Origin: Pinguiococcus pyrenoidosus
Lineage: Eukaryota > Sar > Pinguiophyceae > Pinguiochrysidales > Pinguiochrysidaceae
Length of the DNA: 29,357 bases
Assembly (NCBI GenBank): GCA_019677205.1
Contig: JAAMXY010000270.1
Location: forward strand, 1-29,357
Direction of reading: 5' to 3'
Both the position numbers and the translations under genes were made by a program. The notes below the pieces were generated by a model. It did not search any database and was not told the DNA's origin. It saw nothing but the letters and a program-made list of their open reading frames with translations. Below are positions 10,546 to 18,137 of the stretch, in pieces (position 1 is the first letter of the stretch; each line of letters begins with the position of its first letter).

Positions 10546-12555
10546 CTATCCGAGCGGGACTCGATTCGACCTGGGGGAGAGAGACGCCTCTATCAACGAA
10601 CGAAATACCGGCTCCTTGACGAGCTGAGGGAGGGAGGGAGGGTAAGCGCGCGTGAGCGAATGGTGGGTGGCACCACATCATCGGCGTGGTGATGAAGAAA
10701 GAGGTTCATGACCCTCACCTGGGGCGCCGACAGCATTCCAAGGTCCCGAAGCGACCCAATCACGCTTGTCTGCGGCTGGCTCATTGATTGCACCAGCTGA
10801 TGGAGAAGACGTCATGAGTCTACTGACGTTCGCTTCGCGGCTACACGCGTCAAGTCAAGAAGGCTTCAGCCTCGCACCTCGCTTATGATCTCCAGCCTTA
10901 CGACTCGATCGACCCTGGCAGCCTCGAAGGCGCGAAGGGCGCCCAGGAGACGTGTCCGACTTGGCACGAGGCTATCGAGCTGGAAGGCTGATGACGGATT
11001 GACCTTCAGAAGCTTCTCCAGCTGAAATCCAAGCTCAATGGCGTCTTCCATGCCTATCGTGTAACCCTGCGCAAGAACCGGATCTGCCACGTGCGCTGCA
11101 TCGCCTGTGCATCAAGGCATGAGCCATCGCCCTGCATCGGAAGAGCTGCTGCTGCCGAAGACGTGTTGTTCCTACCCAGGAGAGTCAGTGGAAGATCTAC
11201 GTGCCGACTTGTTCGCCTTCGAATGAGGGCCGTGGGCAGTGCCTTTGCTTCGTCAATGACGAAGCCTTCCTGCGAGTTTCCGAGAAGGAGATCAGTTCTT
11301 CCGCGCGACCGAGCGAGGCATTGCATCACGTCGCATCAGGAGTCGCGTACCTCGTCCGTTGCGCTGATGAGGTAGTTCACCTCCGGATGCCATTTGGAGA
11401 ACGTGTTGAGCAGGTAAGATCGTACATTTTCGGGAAGCTCAGATCCTTCTTGCGAGGCGACCGTTGCGAACCAGACCCACTGCTCTGTGTAGTCGCCCTC
11501 GGACTTCAAAGGGACGGCCGCAAAGCGCATATTGTTCCCATGTCCCCAGGTCTGGAAGCTCCCCGAGAAATCCACCGACGACCTCATGTAGAGCTTGTCC
11601 TTCGGGAGCTCGGCGATTCCCCGAAAGACGCGATATCCCCGATGCTGCAGGCGCTGCTCGACGCCTCCGTTGCGAATCGTACGCAGCTTTGATGAGGCGC
11701 CGTCCGCAGCGATGAAGAGATCCGCTTCGACGTCCTTTGCACGCGTGGAGAACTGCTGAGGGCTTCTGCTCTCCGGGCATCGAGTCGCTCAGAACAAGAA
11801 GAAGAGCTACCTGCTTTCCACCATCAAACGCGATCCGGACGCGCTCGCCCGAATCGGACCTGCTCACAGACTTCACTGCGGCGCCTCCCCGAATCTCCAC
11901 CTCCGCTCCCAGCTTGTTCCTCGCGAGGACCGCATCCTGAAGAGCTTGGCAGCTGAGCAGCTTTGCGCTTCACCATCCTCGCCTTCCCCCCTCCTACCCG
12001 TACGATTTCGTGCAGCTGCCCCTGCCTGACAAAGAGCAAGGCCGCATGGGTATCGTCCACCTCGCCAAGGGTCTTGCCTTCGCCGTAGCCGAGGTCCGTC
12101 CAGGCCAGCCACTGGAGAAACGGGTCGCGAAGCGCGGTCCTTCAGCCACTGACGCCTCCATCCCGCCTCGGACCTCGCTCCCAAGACGCACCTGGCCTCC
12201 GGGGGCTCGGTAGCCAGCTTTCTGCAGGTACGATCCCACGCCCTCCAGCTCCCTGACGACGCTGGGCAGGCCCTCTGCCGCAACACGTAAGTCTTTTTCC
12301 GCCTGGCCTGGCCTCCGAGAGCCTCTTGTCACCTGCGGCGAACGTGGCGTGGCGCTGATGCAACAGCTCTAGCTTCCGCAGAGCTGTACTCCACAAGCCG
12401 ACGCCCAAGGCGGCCCTGGCGGACCCTGGATCGGGCCCTGCAGCCCGGTCGAAGACCCGGATTTTGGCGATTCCCGGCAGGTGCTGCAGCACCAGCGCGG
12501 CCGTGAGGCCGCACACGCCGCCTCCTCCCACGGCGACCTCGAGGCCCTTCTTCAT
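10546..12555 (-). CDS. FAD-dependent monooxygenase (KMO / salicylate-hydroxylase / zeaxanthin-epoxidase type)
   Basis: Nine exons on the minus strand (12555-12333, 12274-12192, 12111-11998, 11936-11811, 11755-11351, 11269-11176, 11104-10878, 10796-10719, 10623-10546) give 1,428 nt, or 475 residues, typical for group A flavin monooxygenases. Visible motifs are the dinucleotide-binding VAVGGGGVCGL (7-17), VRQGQLHEIV (equivalent to the RADLH region), ADLFIAADGASSKLR (DG motif near 200) and GDAAHVADPVLAQG (349-362), which contacts the FAD ribityl chain. Exons 2-3 join as GGQ/WLAWTDLGYGEG. Exons 7-9 join as ISE/LVQSMSQPQ and SAPQ/LVKEPVF. All introns are GT-AG, 55-95 bp. The family uses NAD(P)H and O2 to hydroxylate or epoxidise a substrate; I cannot tell which. 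No obvious targeting peptide is present. The last two exons rest on frame and composition alone. Confidence 0.85.
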
Positions 12556-13061
12556 GGCGCTACGCGGAGGAAAGTCGCACTTTGGGCTGCAACGTTGGCA
12601 GATCTTTTTGGTTCAGGAATGCTTTGAGTTGTGCTCCGTCTGTCACGCTGCGTTTTTTTTTTTGCCGATGAATGGATGAATGGATGAATGAGTGAATGGA
12701 TGAATGAATGAATGAATGAATGGATGAATGGATGAATGAATGAATGAATGAATGGATGAATGGATGAACATGGTGTTGGTGTGGATGAGTGAATGGATGA
12801 ACATGGTGTTGGTGTGGATCGAATGATGTGATGCTGTTGCGGATACGACCTCTGATGCCTTGCACGCCTCGAGAAGTTTCTTTCGTGGTCTGGGAAGTGG
12901 ACGCAAGTCGTGAAGAGCAGTCTCCCTGAGCACGCCAAGCAAAATAGAAGCATCATTCATGTCTTGTGCGTGTGGGCGGGGGTGGCAAAAGAGAGGCGCG
13001 TCTACCGCTCATTACTTACTTTTCTCATCTCGCATGGTCCTGGTATCTCTCTCACTTTCTT
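12556..13061. other. Spacer with tetranucleotide repeats upstream of the monooxygenase gene
   Basis: 506 bp between two minus-strand genes. It holds the presumed monooxygenase promoter, a run of about 13 T near 12650-12663 and the TGAA/TGGA repeat array listed separately. The open frames across it encode HPFIHSFI-like repeats and are products of the satellite, not genes. Confidence 0.6.
12667..12819 (+). repeat. TGAA/TGGA tetranucleotide satellite with a duplicated end
   Basis: Degenerate (TGAA/TGGA)n runs from about 12667 to 12769. Its right end continues into a unit containing GAACATGGTGTTGGTGTGGA, present twice (about 12766-12784 and 12799-12818), each preceded by a TGAATGGAT unit. The whole sits about 110-265 bp upstream of the monooxygenase start codon. 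Confidence 0.9.
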
Positions 13062-14834
13062 TCAATCGTGATTCATTGGCTGCGCCTTCACGTGGCGAAG
13101 GAAGATCTCGCGGCGCTTCCTCCTGTTCGATGCGGAGCAGAAGAGCTCGTCGACGCATCGCGCGGCCTCGACGTTGGAGGAAGTGGCGTCGGCTTTGGAT
13201 CCATAGAGCATCCCCTTGTTCTTCATCTGCTCCAGCCTTGTGCGCGCGAGGGCCACGCGCTGGGCCACGGCCTCCGATCCAAACGACCTGGGGCAGGTGC
13301 GGCCGATCTGCTCGACGTTGGCGACGAAGGAGTCGGAAGAGCTCAGCAAGTGCGCAATCTGAGCCTGATTTGCGGCGCACTTTGCCAGGGACACCGCTTC
13401 TCCGGTCTGCAAAAGGCCACCAAAGAGCTTGCTGAGGGCGACATCATTCTCAACGGCGTCCGAAAGACCAACTTGGAAGAGCATGTCCAGGAAGCTGCTG
13501 GGCGCGAAGAGCATCTCGGAGAATTGGTCCGGCAGCCTCAGCCTCTGCAAGACGGTGCTCAGAGCGGAGGCGAAGGACGCGTCGATCTCCCTGCCGAGCT
13601 TGAGCGCGCGAAAGATGAGCCTCCGGCAGTCCTCAAAGCTGATGCCCCCGCTGAGGAAGTGCAGTCGGTGCTGCTTTGCATGCTCGGCCCACGCGCTGAT
13701 CTTGTCCATGGACACGCTCTGGAAGCCAAGGCGTTGGCTTTCGCTGGGGGAGCCCGAGAGCAACTCGCTTTCGCTCCAGCCCAGCTTCTCCGACACAAAC
13801 GTCAAGCGAAAGTACCCTTCCCAGCCCAGCTCGCCAAAGAGCGAGGACTGGTCCGGCGCCATCTCTCCCTCGGGTGCCGCGTTCTCTTGGAGCTGCGGGT
13901 CGCTCGCCTCGAGCTCGCCGGCGGAGTCGGTGGTGCCCAGTGGGCCATCCTCCGCGGAGTCGTGCCGCACGGCCTGGAAGGTGCCGTGCATCATCTGGTC
14001 CATCGCGAAGCCCAGGACGAAGGCGAGGCTGGACTGCTCGAGCAGCTTGTCCCTCGCAGATCTGCGGCCAAGCTTGGGACACAGGGACACGATGTGCTCG
14101 TTGACCACTCTGTCGGGCATGCCCTCCACCGTGAGCGGAGCCAGAGCACGGATCCAGGCCGACATGACGTAGCCCTTCTGCGCGGGCTGCGTGACGCCTT
14201 GCGTGGCGTCGAAGAAGTAGTCCAGCACCGCGCAGGAGTCCCGGATGGTGCGCAGCACTTCTCCTTGCAGGCTGGGCCGCTCCGGCGCCATCTTGGCGCC
14301 CACGACGAGGGCCTCTCCTGGGTGGTTGTCACCATGGAAGTAGTCGCCCATGTTGGCCATCTTGACGTGCGCAAACTGCGGCCAGAGGTGTGCGATGTCC
14401 TCGGTGTTGCGGGCGAGAACCTCCATGCCCACAATGGCCAGCAGCGCCACCACCTGGTCAGTCTGCCACAGCTCCGCCAGGACCGAGGCTGCTTCAAGAA
14501 CACTCTCCTCCTCCACCTTGTTGGCGGCGGCCAGATCCAGACGAGACAGCAGCTGGAGCGCCTGGCAGGCATCGCTCCGGGGCCAACCCAGTTGGACCAG
14601 CCTTTCCGCCAGGATTTCCACCCACTGCTGCCGCTGCTGCTCCTCGAAGCTGGCCAGGGTCTGGCGGGCACTACCCACGTGCGCCTCGTGCAGCTGCAGC
14701 GCCGCCTCGGCGCAGTAGGGGTCCCAGCCTTCGTCCACCAGCTCTCGGAAGGCAGCGAGGCTGCCCAGGGCGGCGCCCTGGTAGCGCGCCGCCTGCGCCG
14801 TCAGGGCTGCAATTGCAAGCAAGAGCCACTGCAT
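13062..14834 (-). CDS. Secreted or ER-targeted protein of unknown function with UBA-like N-terminal motifs
   Basis: One uninterrupted 590-residue frame. The start MQWLLLAIAALTAQA is a plausible signal peptide cleaved after about residue 15. I do not recognise the family as a whole. Two helical segments at about 28-60 (LVDEGWDPYCAEAALQLHEA) and about 72-103 (LVQLGWPRSDACQALQLL) share the spacing of UBA domains: L-x-x-x-G-W/F, then C/A-x-x-A-L, then a helix. This is pattern matching, not a proven assignment. A middle region (about 105-290) is helical and Trp/His-containing (WPQFAHVKMANMGDYFHG). An acidic disordered linker (about 300-340) leads to a second helical half (about 345-550). A basic end follows (SNRRKRREIF). 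The opposite strand is open for 647 codons over the same DNA, but that translation is Leu/His/Arg-rich and unlike a protein. Other readings: a plastid-targeted or lumenal helical-repeat protein. Confidence 0.75.
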   Translation of the reverse strand: MQWLLLAIAALTAQAARYQGAALGSLAAFRELVDEGWDPYCAEAALQLHEAHVGSARQTLASFEEQQRQQWVEILAERLVQLGWPRSDACQALQLLSRLDLAAANKVEEESVLEAASVLAELWQTDQVVALLAIVGMEVLARNTEDIAHLWPQFAHVKMANMGDYFHGDNHPGEALVVGAKMAPERPSLQGEVLRTIRDSCAVLDYFFDATQGVTQPAQKGYVMSAWIRALAPLTVEGMPDRVVNEHIVSLCPKLGRRSARDKLLEQSSLAFVLGFAMDQMMHGTFQAVRHDSAEDGPLGTTDSAGELEASDPQLQENAAPEGEMAPDQSSLFGELGWEGYFRLTFVSEKLGWSESELLSGSPSESQRLGFQSVSMDKISAWAEHAKQHRLHFLSGGISFEDCRRLIFRALKLGREIDASFASALSTVLQRLRLPDQFSEMLFAPSSFLDMLFQVGLSDAVENDVALSKLFGGLLQTGEAVSLAKCAANQAQIAHLLSSSDSFVANVEQIGRTCPRSFGSEAVAQRVALARTRLEQMKNKGMLYGSKADATSSNVEAARCVDELFCSASNRRKRREIFLRHVKAQPMNHD

Positions 14835-15981
14835 TGCACTGCGAGTCGACGGTGCCCACGACGGACCGCAGGGTGCGGGATGGCCGGCTTAAGCGCCGCA
14901 GAGCTCTGACGAGAGAAAATGTTCTTGCTCGCTGGATCGCCGCTCGTAACTACAGCCGGCGCAAGGGTCGGTGACCAGTTGAAGTCAATCAGGATCAAAA
15001 GACAAAATACACTTTACCGCATCATAATTGTATATCTTCTACAAGTTCGGATTAGATTGAGTTCAACCACGAACTTCACGTGAAGATGTGGGGCAGAGGG
15101 CGCTTCATGAAACTGCAGCCAAAACTTGGGAGTTCGCCACTCGGAGCCGGGCAATTTCCTGGCCCCAAGCCGCCGAGCTGCACCCACCTTCGCGTCGCGG
15201 ACGAGGGATCCCCAGGAAGTGAGCTTCTCGCGCTGAAGTACAGCAAGAGCACAGGAAATGTGCCGGTCCGAGAGATGGCCATTTGCCGCTGTCGGCATTG
15301 CATTGCTGCTCCAGCCTGCGTCCTTGGAGGGCGCAGCTGGTGCCGCCTGGAACACGTCACCCGTGGCTGCGTTGCCAAACCTTCGAGCGAAGCAAGGGAA
15401 CGCGAATGCAGCTTCAAGAGCGAGATCATGGTTGGTGAAGCAAGACGGCACGCACATTTGCGCACATCGCGTATTCAACGTAGCATCTTTCGAATAAAAA
15501 GAATCCGAAACGGTCGACTCTGAAACCGAGCGAGCGGAACGACGGCCGCCTCCGCCGGACCCTTGACTTGACTTGACTAGCTAGCTTGGCTGGTGCTGCC
15601 TCAGCGGCCGCCGCGCGCAGGCGGCGCGGGTTGCTTTGCAGGGCTTTTCGCGCCATTTTGCACCCCATCCCCCACATCAAACCTCATCCGCTGCTCCCCG
15701 TTGATCATCGCTGTGTAGCACTCCCTCAAGTTCACCCGCAGCGGCCCCACAGAATCCATCCCGGAGTTCCCCGCCGCCAGCAGCGCCGGGGAACTCAACC
15801 ATTCGGCGCTCCGGTATCCGCCCGATCCCCGTATCCACGCGCTCCCAAAGTCGTTATCTGTCCCTGGGAATCTCTTCAAAAAGGAACTGCGGAGTCAGCA
15901 TTTCTTTCCAACTGGCGAGAGGGCTCTGTTGCCGGTGGTCCGGACGGCATTGCGGTGCAGCTGCGCCCCTGTCGCTCTCCG
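14835..15981. other. Divergent spacer between the secreted-protein gene and the sugar porter
   Basis: 1,147 bp between divergent genes. Besides the small minus-strand frame listed separately, two mutually overlapping frames are open: 15258-15497 (+, 79 codons, hydrophobic start WPFAAVGIALLLQP) and 15014-15478 (-, 154 codons). Neither has recognisable domains and at most one can be real. An AT-richer patch lies at about 14995-15065, and TTGAC is repeated near 15564-15580. I see no RNA gene. Confidence 0.4.
15601..15879 (-). CDS. Possible small hypothetical protein, divergent from the sugar porter
   Basis: A 92-codon minus-strand frame starting MKRFPGTDNDFGSAWIRG has a more protein-like composition than the plus-strand frame over the same bases. 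It contains NSGMDSVGPLRVNLRE and GEQRMRFDVGDGV and ends in a Pro/Ala/Arg-rich tail. Its start is 102 bp from the sugar-porter ATG on the other strand, so a shared divergent promoter is possible. No family is recognised. It could equally be chance or the 5' leader of the transporter mRNA. Confidence 0.3.
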   Translation of the reverse strand: MKRFPGTDNDFGSAWIRGSGGYRSAEWLSSPALLAAGNSGMDSVGPLRVNLRECYTAMINGEQRMRFDVGDGVQNGAKSPAKQPAPPARGGR

Positions 15982-17442
15982 ATGAAGCAGGAAGCTCGGA
16001 GCCTGCTCCCGAAGAGCGAAGAGCCCGTCGTGCTGCTTGGCGTCCTGCTGGTGTTCCTTTTTCCGGCTATTGGAGGCCTTCTCTTCGGCTTCGATGTGGG
16101 CACCACCGCCCTGGTGGTCTCTCGCCTCACCGGCGAGGAGGAGGCGGGGGGTCTAAAGACCATCTGTGCCATGTCTGCGTCGGTGGCCGGCGCGTTCTTT
16201 GGCTCCATCTTGGCCTTCGCCGTCGCGGATCCCCTGGGCAGGCGCCGGGAGCTGCTGCTCGGCTCCTTCCTGTACGGCCTGGGCGCGTCGGTGACCCTCC
16301 TTCGCTCGCGCTTTGACGAGGTCACGGACCTGGCTTTTGTGGTGGTGGTCCTGGGGCGGACGATCTACGGCGTTGGCGAGGCGTTCGCGCTGCATGGCAT
16401 GTCCAGCTACTGCTCCGAGATGTCCCCGCCGTTTCTCCGCGGCAGCATGACGTCCGGCAGAGAAGTCTTCATCGTGTCGGGCATCCTCATCGGCAACTGC
16501 ATGGGGGCCTTCCTGGACGACACGGAGGACGGCTGGATGCAGGTCTACGTCATCCAGGTCTGCTTGGCCACCGTCATGTTCGTTGGGATGTACTCGCTGC
16601 CGCCCTCGGCTCGCTGGCTCGCGCTCAAGGGGCGGCACGACGAGGTCGCCCAGTCGCTGCAATTCATCTTCCCGGTCGAGATCGCCCAGAGCACGGCGCA
16701 GGACATTTTGGTGCAGTTGAGGGGATTGGGCGGCAAGGCGCCGCCGTCGCGCGGCTTCTTCGGAGATCTGGTGCGGCTCTTCGGCAGCGTGGAGTATCGG
16801 CCGCAGCTCATCTGCGGCCTGGGCATCATCGCGCTGCAGCAGGTGACGGGGGAGCCCACGGTGCTGTGGTACATCGGCTTCATCTTCCGCGACGCGGGCA
16901 TCGGGGACTGGGCGGACATGCTCGTGGGCGTCATCAAGGTCACGCTGACCTTGGCTTCCGTGCTGTACGTGGATCGCATCGGGCGGAAGAAGCTTCTCTA
17001 CGCGGGCATCTCCGTTCAGATCGTCTCGCTGTTTGTCGTGGCGCTGGCCTTCATCAACTACGACTGCGACGCGCCGATGGACCTCAAGAAGGCGGTCGTC
17101 GCCGTGTTCCTCCTGTCGTACATCGGCGGCTACCAGATCGGCTTCGGCCCCATCGGCTGGGCCCTCCTCAGCGAAGTGTTCCCACTTGAAGTGCGGGGGC
17201 AGTCTCTCGCTTTTGCCGGCATGCTGAGCGCCTTTCTGAACCTTTTGAGCACGTCCATGTTCGAGATCGAGGTCAACGCGATCGGCGACTCGGGCACCTT
17301 TGCGATTTTCGGGGTCATTTCTGTTTATAGTTTGTACTTTGTCTATGCTCGTGTTGTGGAAACCAAAGGGCTCTCGCTGGAGCAGATCACGGAGCGCTTC
17401 CGAGAGCTCCACAGCCCGACGCCGCCATACGCAAAGGTTTGA
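15982..17442 (+). CDS. Sugar-porter family MFS transporter
   Basis: Single exon, 486 residues from the ATG at 15982 (MKQEARSLLPKS), the usual length for this family. An open extension back to 15586 has basic, proline-rich composition and I exclude it. There are twelve predicted membrane spans. Signature motifs appear in order: GGLLFGFD in helix 1, DPLGRRREL in loop 2-3, PPSARWL (the PESPRWL position, here degenerate), QQVTGEPTVLWY (about 286-297), DRIGRKKLL (about 331-339), GPIGWALLSEVFPLEVRG (about 389-406) and VETKGLSLEQI (the PETKG position). These are diagnostic of TC 2.A.1.1 carriers, which move hexoses or polyols by proton symport or facilitated diffusion. The usual asparagine of QQxTGxN is Glu here and the usual second Tyr is replaced. 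The substrate cannot be predicted. An acidic/dileucine-like N-terminus (SLLPKSEE) could direct trafficking. Confidence 0.93.
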   Translation: MKQEARSLLPKSEEPVVLLGVLLVFLFPAIGGLLFGFDVGTTALVVSRLTGEEEAGGLKTICAMSASVAGAFFGSILAFAVADPLGRRRELLLGSFLYGLGASVTLLRSRFDEVTDLAFVVVVLGRTIYGVGEAFALHGMSSYCSEMSPPFLRGSMTSGREVFIVSGILIGNCMGAFLDDTEDGWMQVYVIQVCLATVMFVGMYSLPPSARWLALKGRHDEVAQSLQFIFPVEIAQSTAQDILVQLRGLGGKAPPSRGFFGDLVRLFGSVEYRPQLICGLGIIALQQVTGEPTVLWYIGFIFRDAGIGDWADMLVGVIKVTLTLASVLYVDRIGRKKLLYAGISVQIVSLFVVALAFINYDCDAPMDLKKAVVAVFLLSYIGGYQIGFGPIGWALLSEVFPLEVRGQSLAFAGMLSAFLNLLSTSMFEIEVNAIGDSGTFAIFGVISVYSLYFVYARVVETKGLSLEQITERFRELHSPTPPYAKV

Positions 17443-18137
17443 GAAAGAGCAGCGTGAAGCCGTGAGAGAGAGAGAGACGCAAAGCAGCTCTTGGTTTCTT
17501 TTGGGCGTCTCTGTGGTTGGTTCTTTGTCCATGTCACGCTTCCACTACAGCTCGAGCAATGCTGAGAGCCAATCTGCTGCAGAAGTGGGCGCTGCCACCC
17601 TTCCAAGACTCGCCGCACGATGAAGATCAGCAGATCGAAGCAGATCGAAGCAGAGAAGCAGATCTCATTCGCACTGAAACTGCTGTTGTATCTTTTTGGA
17701 TCGAAAGATTCGATGACCTCCGCGCGGACTGCAGATTCAGTGAATCTCGCGGAGAAGAATCGCTGCATTTGCTCCGTTACTGCATTATGGTATGCCCCAA
17801 GCGCCTCCAATGAGTCAACGGCAGCGCGGCTTCGATGACGCACTTTCACGCCCACGCGGGACATCGAACAGCTAAGATTATCATCGGTCTTCGATGTCCA
17901 AATCATGACGAATCAAGCGTCACCGCCTCGATTCCGCCGTCCCCCCCATTGGCCATAATGAATTCCAAAGCGCAGAACTTCAGCCAACCATCGGCGCCCA
18001 AAACAAGTTATCCGCCCATTCCGGCGTCAATCTTCGATCCATCAACCAATCACGGCGTCCCGCGGTCTTCTGGACTTCGGCGTTGGCGCTCGCATTTCGG
18101 CGCTCATCCGAAGCGGTGGAGAGCGGCGCTGACCCCG
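17443..18137. other. Spacer upstream of the C2/PH gene
   Basis: About 695 bp. Starts with a GA run (about 17463-17479). Several overlapping frames are open on both strands (17343-17906 minus, 17517-17813 plus, 17620-17838 plus), none with a recognisable domain. CCAAT-type boxes near 17947 (ATTGG) and 18048 (CCAAT) are candidate promoter elements for the downstream gene. Confidence 0.4.

Noticed and set aside
12552-12960. Minus-strand frames encoding HPFIHSFIH-type repeats
   Set aside because: All three minus frames of a TGAA/TGGA satellite stay open and encode the same kind of repeat. None is in frame with the monooxygenase start.
12966-14909. 647-codon open frame on the plus strand opposite the secreted-protein gene
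   Set aside because: Its translation is Leu/His/Arg/Gly-rich with no domain and mirrors the codon bias of the minus-strand gene, which has a signal peptide and protein-like composition. Long antisense frames are common in GC-rich genes.
15586-15981. N-terminal extension of the sugar porter by 132 codons
   Set aside because: Basic, proline-rich and unlike any transporter N-terminus. The ATG at 15982 gives the normal family length.
17343-17906. 187-codon minus-strand frame overlapping the end of the sugar porter
   Set aside because: It overlaps a certain gene on the other strand, has no domain, and competes with plus-strand frames of equal quality.
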